A stretch of DNA of 35,527 bases. It comes from UBA4416 sp043718985. GTDB lineage: Bacteria > Bacteroidota > Bacteroidia > B-17B0 > Aurantibacillaceae. Shown piece after piece: positions 18,872-28,058 of this stretch. The DNA lies in assembly GCA_043718985.1 (NCBI GenBank), contig JAYSUQ010000176.1:1-35527 (forward strand), read 5' to 3'. The notes below the pieces were generated by a model, which saw nothing but the letters and a program-made list of their open reading frames with translations, was not told the DNA's origin and searched no databases. Numbering within the stretch: position 1 is the stretch's first letter; each line of letters opens with the position of its first letter. The translations under genes were made by a program, and so were the position numbers.

Positions 18872-19825
18872 TTATTTACGAGCTAAAACTTTTTTTACTG
18901 CATCAACAATGTTTACAGTATCTAAGCCATATTTAGTCATTAACTGATCGGGGGTTCCACTTTCGCCAAAGCTATCATTAACGGCAACAAACTCTTGTGG
19001 GGTGGGTGTGTTTTGCGATAACAACTGCGCAACACTATCGCCTAAGCCTCCATTCATTTGATGCTCTTCGGCAGTAACTACGCATTTAGTTTTGGCAACC
19101 GACGCTAAAATTGCATTCGCATCAAGTGGTTTAATGGTATGTATGTTAATTATTTCGGCATTTATACCTTGAGCCGCTAAAATTTCGCCCGCTTCAATAG
19201 CTTTCCATACCAAATGACCTGTTGCAATAATGGTTACATCTGTACCTTCGTTTAACATTACTGCTTTACCAATTTCAAACGTTTGATTTTCGGGTGTAAA
19301 GTTTGGCACTGTTGGCCTTCCAAATCTTAAATACACTGGACCTTCGTAACTCGCAATTGCAATTGTTGCAGCTTTTGTTTGATTGTAATCGCATGGATTA
19401 ATAACACACATGTGCGGTAACATTTTCATCAAACCAATATCTTCGAGTATTTGATGAGTTGCCCCATCTTCGCCTAATGTAAGGCCTGCATGCGAGGCAC
19501 ATATTTTTACATTTTTTCCAGAGTAAGCAATACTTTGGCGAATTTGATCGTAAACACGACCAGTACTAAAATTTGCAAACGTACCTGTAAACGGAATTTT
19601 ACCACCAATGGTTAAGCCAGCCGCAATGCCCATCATGTTAGCTTCGGCAATACCTATTTGAAAAAATCTTTCGGGATGATTTTTTTTAAAATCGTCCATT
19701 TTTAACGATCCTATTAAATCGGCACAAAGCGCCACAACGTTAGGGTTTGTTTTTCCTAACTCAGTTAATCCAGCTCCAAAGCCCGAGCGCGTATCTTTTT
19801 TATCGGTGTAAGTGTATTTTTTCAT
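18872..19825 (-). CDS. Transketolase C-terminal subunit (split transketolase)
   Basis: 317 residues matching the pyrimidine-binding and C-terminal domains of transketolase. The catalytic glutamate motif is GIAEANMMGIAAG (E61), and the pyrimidine-domain pattern ASHAGLTLGEDGATHQ and the C-terminal VVTAEEHQMNGGLGDSVAQLL are present. The thiamine-diphosphate-binding GDG half is absent, so this is the short subunit of a two-gene transketolase and needs a separate N-terminal subunit (about 280 residues in the family). That partner is usually next door but is not in this window: the upstream same-strand gene, 106 bp away, is an aldo/keto reductase. Role by family: two-carbon transfers of the non-oxidative pentose phosphate pathway, in the cytoplasm. 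ATG start at 19823-19825. A TAATTTTG -7-like element (19908-19915) upstream lacks a well-spaced TTG. Confidence 0.93.
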   Translation of the reverse strand: MKKYTYTDKKDTRSGFGAGLTELGKTNPNVVALCADLIGSLKMDDFKKNHPERFFQIGIAEANMMGIAAGLTIGGKIPFTGTFANFSTGRVYDQIRQSIAYSGKNVKICASHAGLTLGEDGATHQILEDIGLMKMLPHMCVINPCDYNQTKAATIAIASYEGPVYLRFGRPTVPNFTPENQTFEIGKAVMLNEGTDVTIIATGHLVWKAIEAGEILAAQGINAEIINIHTIKPLDANAILASVAKTKCVVTAEEHQMNGGLGDSVAQLLSQNTPTPQEFVAVNDSFGESGTPDQLMTKYGLDTVNIVDAVKKVLARK

Positions 19826-19931
19826 TTATAAATTGTATATGGTATCAGTTTTTAAAACTAACAAAAACCACTAAGACGTAGCTTTTTAAATGGCATTAAT
19901 TATTAAACAAAATTATGGTTTTACAAACAAT

Positions 19932-20918
19932 TTAAAATTGAGCTAATGTTGGCTTATTATCTAAAATAAGTTCAATTTTATCTAAAACTTCGGTAGTTAG
20001 TAATGGCATCACCTCTAATGACTTTAAATTTTCTTGTAGCTGCTCTTTTTTAGATGCGCCTAAAATTGCAGTGCTTACGTGATGGTTTTTTATTACCCAA
20101 GCAATAGATAGTTTTGCAAGGCTTGTACCTAAGCTTATTGCAAGGCTTGATAGTTTTTTTGTTTTATCTATTTTAGATTGCTCACCTAACGTGCGTTCTT
20201 TTAACCACTCCATCCCTTCAATAGTTAGTCGATTATCGGTAGGTATTTGGGTATTGTATTTACCACTTAAAAGACCCGATGCTAATGGGCTCCATATCGT
20301 TGTTCCTAATCCAAAATCTCTAAATAATAACAAATAATCTTTTTCAATTTTTGTTCGTTCAAACATATTGTATTGCGGTTGCTCCATTGTGGGTCCAATT
20401 AAGTGATGGCGTTCGGCAAATACAAATGCGGCCATAATTTCGTCGTTAGCCCACTCGCTGGTTCCCCAATATAAAATTTTGCCTTGTTGTATTAATGTGT
20501 TCATTGCCCAAACAGTTTCTTCAATTGGCGTGTTTTTATCTGGCCTGTGGCAATAAAACAAATCAATATAATCTACCTGCAAACGTTTTAGTGCGGCGTG
20601 GCAACCTTCAATAATATGCTTTCGCGATAAGCCAATTTGGTTTGGTTTTTTATCTTCGTAGCCAAAATAAACTTTGCTACTAACGCAATAAGAACTACGC
20701 GACCAGGGCTTGTGTTTTAAAATATTACCCATTACAATTTCCGATTGACCCGATGCATATACTTCGGCATTATCAAAAAAATTAATGCCGTTATCATAAG
20801 CCATCGTTAATAATTCGTCGGCCGTATTGTTTTCAATTTGTTTGCCAAATGTTATCCACGAACCAAATGATAGTACACTTACTTGCAGGCCCGATTTACC
20901 TAGTCTTCTATATTCCAT
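19932..20918 (-). CDS. Aldo/keto reductase, potassium-channel beta-subunit-like
   Basis: 328 residues, full length. It starts MEYRRLGKSGLQVS, as in AKR proteins of the Kv-beta/YghZ type. The catalytic tetrad is visible: D49 and Y54 in FFDNAEVY, K82 in SSKVYFG and H124 in FYCHRPD. NADPH-binding features near the C-terminus include AILGASKKEQLQENL. The enzyme reduces small aldehydes or ketones with NADPH in the cytoplasm; the physiological substrate is not predictable from sequence. It is transcribed away from the glycine-zipper lipoprotein gene (130 bp apart, divergent) and lies upstream of the transketolase subunit on the same strand, so read-through cotranscription is possible. Confidence 0.93.
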   Translation of the reverse strand: MEYRRLGKSGLQVSVLSFGSWITFGKQIENNTADELLTMAYDNGINFFDNAEVYASGQSEIVMGNILKHKPWSRSSYCVSSKVYFGYEDKKPNQIGLSRKHIIEGCHAALKRLQVDYIDLFYCHRPDKNTPIEETVWAMNTLIQQGKILYWGTSEWANDEIMAAFVFAERHHLIGPTMEQPQYNMFERTKIEKDYLLLFRDFGLGTTIWSPLASGLLSGKYNTQIPTDNRLTIEGMEWLKERTLGEQSKIDKTKKLSSLAISLGTSLAKLSIAWVIKNHHVSTAILGASKKEQLQENLKSLEVMPLLTTEVLDKIELILDNKPTLAQF

Positions 20919-21048
20919 AAATCTAATTTTAAATTAAATTTTAACATTTTAAACAAAAGTTCTAAACAAAATTTATTATCCGTTAATAACTAATGTGGAG
21001 TAAACGTTTTTTATTTAGTTTTACACTATAAACTTAAAAATATAAAAA

Positions 21049-21684
21049 ATGAAAAATTATTTAATACCCGCATTTGCTTTATCAATGTTATTAACTTCTT
21101 GTGGCGATTCTAAAAAAGACGCAGCGTTAGCAACACAACATTTATTAGATTCGGTTAATGCAGTTAATGCGGTTAACAGAGCAGTTGATTCGGTTAATGC
21201 TTTAGCAACATCTAATGCTGCGGGTATTGAAACAAATACAATTGAGGTTTTACCAACAGTTGCAGAAGTTGTTGCGCCAGTTGTTGCAGCTGCAGTTGTA
21301 GCAACACCAGCAAAGCCTAAAAAAGCAAAAGTAACTCCTGTTAAAAATACTACAACTCAAGCGCCTCAAGCTGCACAAAACACACCAGCCGTTGCTGCTG
21401 AGCCTGCTGCAACAGCAGCTACTCCAGCCGCTACAACAACACCCGAAAAGAAAAAAATGTCGGGAGCTGCTAAAGGTGGTATTATTGGTGGCGCAAGTGG
21501 TGCTGTAATTGGTGCTGCTGCTGGTGCAATACTTGATAAAAACAACCGTGGTGCTGGCGCATTGTTAGGTGGCATTATTGGTGCTGCTGCTGGCACAGGT
21601 GTTGGTATTGGTGTTGGTAAAACTAAAGATAAGAAAAAAGCAGCTGAAACAAATTCAGCAACACCTACATCTACAAATCCGTAA
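21049..21684 (+). CDS. Ala-rich lipoprotein with two glycine-zipper segments
   Basis: 211 residues. The lipobox LLTSC puts the lipidated Cys at 18. Residues ~30-55 form an imperfect SVNAVNA-type repeat, probably a short coiled coil. A low-complexity Ala/Pro/Thr/Lys linker runs from 70 to 135. Residues 143-160 and 168-190 are glycine-zipper segments (KGGIIGGASGAVIGAAAGA and GALLGGIIGAAAGTGVGIG) joined by a DKNNRG turn, which form a likely membrane-inserting hairpin. Glycine-zipper lipoproteins often sit in the outer membrane or help envelope integrity; the role here is unknown. It stands alone, is followed by a strong terminator, and has no obvious promoter motif in the 130-bp divergent spacer. 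Confidence 0.8.
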   Translation: MKNYLIPAFALSMLLTSCGDSKKDAALATQHLLDSVNAVNAVNRAVDSVNALATSNAAGIETNTIEVLPTVAEVVAPVVAAAVVATPAKPKKAKVTPVKNTTTQAPQAAQNTPAVAAEPAATAATPAATTTPEKKKMSGAAKGGIIGGASGAVIGAAAGAILDKNNRGAGALLGGIIGAAAGTGVGIGVGKTKDKKKAAETNSATPTSTNP

Positions 21685-21704
21685 TTTATTTTTTAACTCA
21701 CAAT

Positions 21705-21742
21705 AAAAAAAAGCCGTTGTAAATTATTACAACGGCTTTTTT
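21705..21742. terminator. Bidirectional rho-independent terminator
   Basis: A perfect 10-bp stem (GCCGTTGTAA/TTACAACGGC, 21713-21722 and 21727-21736) has a 4-base loop and is flanked by an A-run and a T-run. It lies between the convergent lipoprotein and RND pump genes and can stop transcripts from both sides. Confidence 0.95.
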
Positions 21743-21777
21743 AATAACTTAAAATTAGTGATTTTAAATTTATTTAA

Positions 21778-24700
21778 TTACCTATCTAAATTTCCGTAAT
21801 CTAATTTTTTGCCCTGTATCATTAATATAATGCTACATACTAAAACAAAAAACGGAACGTACATTACCGCTTTAGGCAAATCAAAATGTATTAAAATAAC
21901 TTCGGCTTTGCGTTTTAAACGTTCGGCAATTAAATACATAGCGGGCACTAAAATTAATGTAAGTATTGTTGCAAACGCTAAACCAAAAATCATAGTCCAA
22001 CTTAATGGCCCCCAAAACACCACGTTATCGCCTCCAAAATGTATGTGTGGTGCCCCGTGAGCTAGCAAGCCTTCAAAATCAATATTTAAGCCAACAGCTA
22101 AAGGTATTAATCCTAAAATTGCGGCAAATGCAGTAAGTATAACTGGTGTCATACGTGTTCTTCCTGCATCAACAATGGCATCGTATAAACTCACCCCGCG
22201 TAACCTTTCTTCTTCGGCAAACTCAACCAATAAAATACCGTTTCGAACCACAATACCTGCTAAGGCTACAATACCAATACCTGTCATAACAATACTCATA
22301 TCCATTTTAAAAATTGCTGTGCCTAACAATACACCAATTACACTTAAAATAATTTCGGATAAAATTATAATTGGTTTGCCAATTGAGTTAAATTGAATTA
22401 CTAATACTAATAAAATAATACCAATAGCACTCATCATTGCACCCCCTAAAAAAGCACCTGTTTCAGCTTGTTCTTCGGCTTGGCCTGTAAATTTAACTTC
22501 TACCGCGCCTGTTGGTTTGTAATCTTTTGCTACGAGTTCTAACTTTGCCACAACGTTGTTAGCATTAAACCCTTCGAGTACATCACTAGATAAAGTAATA
22601 ACGCGTTTGTTTTGTTTACGTTTAATACCACCGTAAGTATTTTCGTATCTAATATCGCAAAAAGCCGATAAGGGAATGTTACGAATCATACCCATCATAT
22701 TCATATCTCGAAATGTAATTTTTATGTTTTTTATTTCTTCGATGTTTGTTCGCTGGCTATAATTGTAACGCAACTGTATTGGGTATTCATCGTTAGCATC
22801 TCTAAACTTACTTGGGTTATCTATACCAAAAACAGCTTTACGAATTTCCATAGCCAATTGTGCCGATGATATGCCTTCGCGATTTGCACGCTCACGATCA
22901 ATATCAAAAACTATTTCGGGTTTATTATCAACAAAATCAGTTTTTAAATCGGCCACGCCTGGTACTTCCGATTCTTGTAAAAAGCGTTTTAGGTTTCGTG
23001 CATTTTCAACTAACTCTTCAAATTTATCGCCTTTAATTTCAATATTAATAGGCTTTGCAACAGGTGGGCCGCTTTGTTCTTTATTTGCAGTTATTTCGGC
23101 GCCTGCAATGTTCCATTTATTTGTTTGTAGTTGTTGTAAGTATTTCATGGTGCTTTGTCCATTGCGCTCGCTAAACTCTACAAAGTTAATAGCAATTTTA
23201 CCTCGGTTGCCATACGAGCTTTGGTCTTCATCCTGTGGGTCGGTAACACCAATGGTTACATTAGTAATAATAGATGATACAACAGGATTGTTTTCGCCAA
23301 CAATGGCATTAACTTTTTGCTCAACCAACTTCATAACTGCGTTTGTTTTTGAGGGGTCGGTACCCTCAGGTAACTTTACATATACAAATACATTGTTAGG
23401 ATCGCCTTGCGGAAAAAACACCACGTTTGGAGAACGTACTTTCATTAAAAAGATAGAAAAAGCAAATAATAAAACGGTGTAGCCTAACAAAGCATAAGGG
23501 CGTTTTAATGCCCACACTAAAAAATTAGTGTATGCACCTTGAAATGCTGGCCATGCTTTTGTTTGAAAATTTTCGATAACCTTATATAAAAACAAACGGT
23601 GAACTACCATAAATAAGCCAAAAAATACCATTAGGTTACCAAATGCTATTTTGCCCATTGAGTAAAAAATAATAGCAACAATAGCATATAATAATAAACG
23701 CAACCAAGCCTTACGATTTATTTTGCCATAGTTTTGAAATTCTTCTTTATGCGATTTCATAAAATCGACCGCAAACACAGGATTAATAATATAGGCCACA
23801 AATAAAGATGCTAAAAGAGTTATGATTAATGTTACTGGTAAAAAAAACATAAACTTACCAATTATGCCAGGCCAAAATGCTAAAGGGATAAAAGGCGCTA
23901 AGGTGGTAATGGTGCCGCTTAACACAGGTAAAAACACTTCGCCAGCTGCTTTTTTGGCGGCAATTTTAATGTCTAATTTTCCGTTATCAAAAATACGATG
24001 CGTGTTTTCGATAACCACAATGGCATCATCTACCACAATACCAAGTGCTAATAAAAAAGCAAATAATACAATCATATTCATACTAAAGCCTATGGTTGGC
24101 ATAAATATAAATGCAATAAACATGGATAACGGAACAGATAAGGCAACAAATAAGGCATTGGTAACACCCATAAAAAACATTAAAATAAGTGTTACTAAAA
24201 TAAAGCCAATAATAATGGTGTTAATTAAATCGTGTAAAGTGAGTTTTGTTTTATCTGATTGATCGGCTGTAATTTTAATATCAATGTTTTTTGGAAACTC
24301 TGTTTCCTTTAACTCTTTAATACTTTCTTTAATTTTATCGGATGCCGAAATTAAATTTTCGCCAGCTCGTTTAATTACATTTAATGTTATAACGTTTTTT
24401 CCACTTAAGCGTGCGTAACTTTGGGTTTCCGATACAGTATCTAAAACTTGCGCAAAATCTTTTAAATAAAGACGTGCCCCCGATTGAGAATTAATTACTA
24501 AGTTTTTAATTTCATTAACAGTTTTAAATTCGTTTTTAATACTAATGGTACGCTTGGTGCCATCCATTGGAATTTGACCACCGCTAATGCTTACGTTTTC
24601 ATAACCAATTGCGCGTTCTAAATCGCCCATAGTTAATTGCATGGCTTGCATTTTATACATATCCAAATTAACTTGTATTTCGCGATTAGGCGCGCCAACC

Positions 24701-25239
24701 ATTTTAACTTCGGTAATTTCTTTTAAGCCTTCTATTTTATCTTTTAAATCGTCGGCATATTCTTTTAGTTTTTGCAAATCCATATCGCCGGCTATGTTAA
24801 TGTACATAATAGGTAATTCGCTAAATGCTAATTCTTTTACAAAGGGTTGCCTTGTTAAGCCCGATGGTAAATCAGATTTTGCTTCATCTACTTTATCTTT
24901 TATAGCTTGGCGCGCCTTATCAATTGGTATACTTGTATTAAACTCAACAGTAATTAATGACACATCTTGCATTGAATTACTGGTTAATTTTTTTACACCA
25001 GGTATCGATTTTAATTTTTTTTCGAGAGGTTTAGTAATTGTATTTTCAATGTTACTTGGCGAGTTACCCGCATACACTGTACTAATAAAAAATTTAGGCA
25101 CAACAATATCCGGAAAACTTTCTTTAGGTAAACTATTATATGAGCTAATGCCCATTAACGTAATAATAATAACAACTATATAAATAGCTGTTTTGTTATC
25201 TATAGCCCACGAGCTTGGTTTAAATTGTTTGAAATTCAT
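21778..25239 (-). CDS. RND efflux pump, inner-membrane permease subunit
   Basis: 1153 residues, AcrB/HAE-type RND family. The N-terminal helix is followed by the PKESFPDI loop, then two large periplasmic loops and repeated membrane bundles. Proton-relay aspartates are D404 and D405 in GIVVDDAIVVIENTHRIF; the second-half motif AGIVVRNGILLVEFAEE is present. It is longer than AcrB (~1050): an extra hydrophobic stretch (residues ~511-548) sits between TM6 and TM7, a GAPHIHFGGDN insert lies near the last helices, and an extra helix follows TM12 (AVMYVPFFVLVCSIILMI). It takes substrates from the periplasm or inner membrane and uses proton flow to drive export through the TolC-type channel of this operon. 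Substrate is not predictable; TetR control suggests hydrophobic toxic compounds. Last gene of the operon, 102 bp after the adaptor. Confidence 0.95.
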   Translation of the reverse strand: MNFKQFKPSSWAIDNKTAIYIVVIIITLMGISSYNSLPKESFPDIVVPKFFISTVYAGNSPSNIENTITKPLEKKLKSIPGVKKLTSNSMQDVSLITVEFNTSIPIDKARQAIKDKVDEAKSDLPSGLTRQPFVKELAFSELPIMYINIAGDMDLQKLKEYADDLKDKIEGLKEITEVKMVGAPNREIQVNLDMYKMQAMQLTMGDLERAIGYENVSISGGQIPMDGTKRTISIKNEFKTVNEIKNLVINSQSGARLYLKDFAQVLDTVSETQSYARLSGKNVITLNVIKRAGENLISASDKIKESIKELKETEFPKNIDIKITADQSDKTKLTLHDLINTIIIGFILVTLILMFFMGVTNALFVALSVPLSMFIAFIFMPTIGFSMNMIVLFAFLLALGIVVDDAIVVIENTHRIFDNGKLDIKIAAKKAAGEVFLPVLSGTITTLAPFIPLAFWPGIIGKFMFFLPVTLIITLLASLFVAYIINPVFAVDFMKSHKEEFQNYGKINRKAWLRLLLYAIVAIIFYSMGKIAFGNLMVFFGLFMVVHRLFLYKVIENFQTKAWPAFQGAYTNFLVWALKRPYALLGYTVLLFAFSIFLMKVRSPNVVFFPQGDPNNVFVYVKLPEGTDPSKTNAVMKLVEQKVNAIVGENNPVVSSIITNVTIGVTDPQDEDQSSYGNRGKIAINFVEFSERNGQSTMKYLQQLQTNKWNIAGAEITANKEQSGPPVAKPINIEIKGDKFEELVENARNLKRFLQESEVPGVADLKTDFVDNKPEIVFDIDRERANREGISSAQLAMEIRKAVFGIDNPSKFRDANDEYPIQLRYNYSQRTNIEEIKNIKITFRDMNMMGMIRNIPLSAFCDIRYENTYGGIKRKQNKRVITLSSDVLEGFNANNVVAKLELVAKDYKPTGAVEVKFTGQAEEQAETGAFLGGAMMSAIGIILLVLVIQFNSIGKPIIILSEIILSVIGVLLGTAIFKMDMSIVMTGIGIVALAGIVVRNGILLVEFAEEERLRGVSLYDAIVDAGRTRMTPVILTAFAAILGLIPLAVGLNIDFEGLLAHGAPHIHFGGDNVVFWGPLSWTMIFGLAFATILTLILVPAMYLIAERLKRKAEVILIHFDLPKAVMYVPFFVLVCSIILMIQGKKLDYGNLDR

Positions 25240-25258
25240 ATTTTTTTTAAATTAGATA

Positions 25259-25347
25259 ATTAGTCAATGAGTTGATTCGACAATTATGTATGTATTTTTA
25301 ATTAGTTATTTTTTTGTTAATTGACTAATAGTCACATTAACTCATTG
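25259..25347 (-). promoter_or_regulatory. Crossed inverted repeats between adaptor and pump genes
   Basis: On the plus strand ATTAGTCAAT (25259-25268) overlaps CAATGAGTT (25265-25273). Their reverse complements occur at 25320-25329 (ATTGACTAAT) and 25339-25347 (AACTCATTG). In the mRNA one contiguous 15-base segment, 20 bases before the pump ATG, can pair with either of two upstream segments, a layout for mutually exclusive hairpins. The second upstream segment overlaps the adaptor stop codon. A function is inference. Confidence 0.35.
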
Positions 25348-26475
25348 CTTAATTTTAATTGCGTCGCCTTCATTTAAGCCATCGTAACCTGCTGTTATCA
25401 ATAAATCTGTTTCGGTTAACCCTTCTTTTATTTCGGCAACACCATTGTATTCTTTACCTAAAATTACGTTGCGTTTTACTGCTTTTTTTGCATCGGCAAT
25501 TAACACAAAACGTGTTCCTTTTAAATCTTTTTGAATATAGTTTACAGGAATTGCAATTACTGGCGTAGCCGATTTGTAATCGTTAATATTTAAAATTGCA
25601 ATTTGATTTGGATGAAATTCTTTTTTATTATCTAATAAAATTTCTACGCCAAACGTACGGTTAAGTGTGTTGATGCTGCGAGACGAATAATTAATAACAG
25701 ATAGTAAGCTATCGTTTGAATCGGGAAATTTAACAACAACCTCGTTACCTTTGTGTATTTTAGAGGAGTAACTTTCTGATAAATCGGCTTTAATTTTTAA
25801 ATTATTAAAATTAATAACACGTATTGCTGGCATACCTGGTGCAGTTAATTGCCCTAGCTTAATATCAACCGCATCAACCGTTCCGTTAATTGGCGATATA
25901 ACTTTAGTCATCCGAACTTGTTCTTGCAACATGGCTAATTTTTTTTCCATACTTTCTTTTTGAGTTTTAGCTTGTAAAAATTGCACTTCGGTTCCAATTT
26001 TTTGATCCCATAAATTTTTTTGTTTTTCGTATAATTGATTTACTAATTCGGCATTGGTTTGCAAATCTGATATTGTTTGTTGTATAACTCTGGCATCGGT
26101 TTCGGCTAACACTTGACCCTTTGTAACCACATCGCCCGCTTTTACATTTATTTTTGTAATTGTTCCTGGCATTTCGGCAGCTATCGATACGCTTTCTTCT
26201 GCATCAACCCTACCTTGCACATTTATAAATGTTTTAAAAGTTGTTGGTGTAATTGTAGTTGCTTCTACTAATACAAATTTTTGCATCGAGTCGCCTTCTA
26301 GTTTTAAAATTAAGGCAGCAATATCTGATAGTTGTGTTTTTAAATCGGCTTGCTTGGCTTTTAATTCAGTTAAGCTTACTGGCCCTTTATTGCCACCACA
26401 GGCACTTAGCAAAATTATAGTTGCGCCTATTAAAAATTGTTTAATGTTACTTAATGGTTGTTGTGATGCTTTCAT
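25342..26475 (-). CDS. RND efflux periplasmic adaptor (membrane fusion protein), lipoprotein
   Basis: 377 residues. Lipobox LLSAC with Cys 26. A short helix at 35-60 is followed by the paired lipoyl half-motifs (GRVDAEESVSIAAEMPGTI and VISPINGTVDAVDI) that flank a coiled-coil hairpin at about 125-190, then a beta-barrel domain and a membrane-proximal domain (PVIAIPVNYIQ, GLTETDLLITAGYDGLNEGD). HlyD/AcrA-family adaptors join the inner-membrane pump to the outer-membrane channel in the periplasm. The gene sits between tolC-like (43 bp upstream) and the pump (102 bp downstream) on the same strand, the standard RND operon order. Confidence 0.94.
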   Translation of the reverse strand: MKASQQPLSNIKQFLIGATIILLSACGGNKGPVSLTELKAKQADLKTQLSDIAALILKLEGDSMQKFVLVEATTITPTTFKTFINVQGRVDAEESVSIAAEMPGTITKINVKAGDVVTKGQVLAETDARVIQQTISDLQTNAELVNQLYEKQKNLWDQKIGTEVQFLQAKTQKESMEKKLAMLQEQVRMTKVISPINGTVDAVDIKLGQLTAPGMPAIRVINFNNLKIKADLSESYSSKIHKGNEVVVKFPDSNDSLLSVINYSSRSINTLNRTFGVEILLDNKKEFHPNQIAILNINDYKSATPVIAIPVNYIQKDLKGTRFVLIADAKKAVKRNVILGKEYNGVAEIKEGLTETDLLITAGYDGLNEGDAIKIKQ

Positions 26476-26518
26476 AATTATGTGTTTTTTATGTAATGTA
26501 TGTAATGGTTATTGCTAT

Positions 26519-27853
26519 TTATTTTACGAGAACTCCAGTTGCTTTTAAATAATCTGTTTTATAGATAAGCATATCGTAAACCGCATTAAAATAATTGGTT
26601 TCGGCTTCTTTTAAAGATGTTTGAGCATTAATAATTTCGACGTTAGAGCCTACGCCTTGCTCATATTTTTTTTGCGACACTGTATAAATATTAGTTGCTA
26701 AATTTATGTTACGTTTTTGTGTAACTACAGTTAGTAAAGCATTGTTATAATTAATTGCAGCCACAGAGCCTTCGAGCTCAGTAGCTAATTGCAAGTTTTT
26801 TAAATTTAACTCTCCTTTTTTATACTCTATTTTTGCTTGTTGTATTTTATAATGGCGTTGCAAACCATCAAATAAATTTAACGATAACGTTGCACCTATT
26901 AAGCGTGTTTGGTAATAGTTATTTAAGTAGCCTACATATTTTAAATCGTTACCCAAGCCATTAGCGCTAAAATTGCCATAGGCTACAAGTGTTGGCAGAT
27001 ACCCAAATTTTAAACGTTTTATGTTTATTTGTGCTAACTTTTGTTGCGAGGTTAACAATTGAAATTCCGTACGTTTAGTTACATCAATTTTTGTTGCATC
27101 AATTTCTGATTTATCGTTTAATGATAACGAATCGCTTAGTGTTAGGATTTCTTTGCCAGCATATCCCATCTGAAATTTTAAAACTTGTTCGCTTAATGTA
27201 ATTAAACGTTCTGTTTTTAGTTTTTCGGTTATTAAATTATTGTAAGCAACCTCTAATCTATCAACGTCTATTTGCTCAACAAAACCTTGCTTATTATAGG
27301 CTTTAGTATCGTTTAAAATTTTAGTGAGTTTTGTAACATTTGCATCTAATAATTTAATACGTTCGTTATTAACTAACATGCCGTAGTATGCTTTAGTTAT
27401 TGCGCTAACGGTTTCGGTTTTACTGCGGTTAACACTAATTTTTGATAGGTTTATAAATTCCTTAGAGGCTAAAACTCCAAATAAATAATCGGCACTAAAC
27501 ACTAACCACGAGGCGCTTAAGGCTGCGCTTGTTTGAAATGTTGTTCCAAATTTTACAGGTATAAATGTGCCATCGGGAGCTCCAAAAATACTGCCTGGTA
27601 ATAAAGAGGTTGGTATTTCCAAAAAGTTTTTCATATCAACACTACCACTAATTTGTGGTAAACCCATACCAACAATTTCGTTACGTTTGTATTTTGATAA
27701 CAACACATCGTTTTGTGCATTTAAATAATTTGGGCTGTTTTTGTAAGCATAATCAATAGCTTGTTGTAAGCTAAAAATGTTACTTTTTTCTTGTGCGTTT
27801 AATACTCCAAAAAACAGAGTAATAAGGCTAAGTAGTAGTGTTGTTTTTTTCAT
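26519..27853 (-). CDS. TolC-family outer-membrane efflux channel
   Basis: 444 residues. Signal peptide MKKTTLLLSLITLFFGVLNAQ. Two long alpha-helical repeats of the outer-membrane efflux protein family are separated by beta-strand segments: LQQAIDYAYKNSPNYLNAQND at the start of the first and LNLKNLQLATELEGSVAAINYN to VGSNVEIINAQTSLKEAETNY in the second. Homotrimers form the channel across the outer membrane for the RND pump encoded downstream. It is the first structural gene after the TetR regulator, with a 205-bp spacer in which I see no clear promoter match, so it may be read from the tetR promoter or from an unrecognised one. Confidence 0.93.
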   Translation of the reverse strand: MKKTTLLLSLITLFFGVLNAQEKSNIFSLQQAIDYAYKNSPNYLNAQNDVLLSKYKRNEIVGMGLPQISGSVDMKNFLEIPTSLLPGSIFGAPDGTFIPVKFGTTFQTSAALSASWLVFSADYLFGVLASKEFINLSKISVNRSKTETVSAITKAYYGMLVNNERIKLLDANVTKLTKILNDTKAYNKQGFVEQIDVDRLEVAYNNLITEKLKTERLITLSEQVLKFQMGYAGKEILTLSDSLSLNDKSEIDATKIDVTKRTEFQLLTSQQKLAQINIKRLKFGYLPTLVAYGNFSANGLGNDLKYVGYLNNYYQTRLIGATLSLNLFDGLQRHYKIQQAKIEYKKGELNLKNLQLATELEGSVAAINYNNALLTVVTQKRNINLATNIYTVSQKKYEQGVGSNVEIINAQTSLKEAETNYFNAVYDMLIYKTDYLKATGVLVK

Positions 27854-28058
27854 AAATTTTTTTATTATTTTTAATTTTTATATGGTATACGCCCTATTTT
27901 CATTTGTGTTTGTTTGCAACAAACTCGTTGTAAGTGGTTATTTCATAAATTTTTTTTATTGTTTTTAATTGTCATTTAGTTTAGCAATTAAATAATCATT
28001 TTTGTTTTTGCTTTATTTAATGATTGCTATTTTACATGTTTAATTTTCAAATTGATTA

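Noticed and set aside
21366..21596. Minus-strand Ala/Pro-rich open frame
   Set aside because: It is the reverse of the Ala/Gly-rich lipoprotein; composition alone explains it.
22871..25183. Plus-strand open frames of up to 203 codons within the RND pump gene
   Set aside because: No recognisable motifs, and the opposite frame is a well-supported full-length pump.
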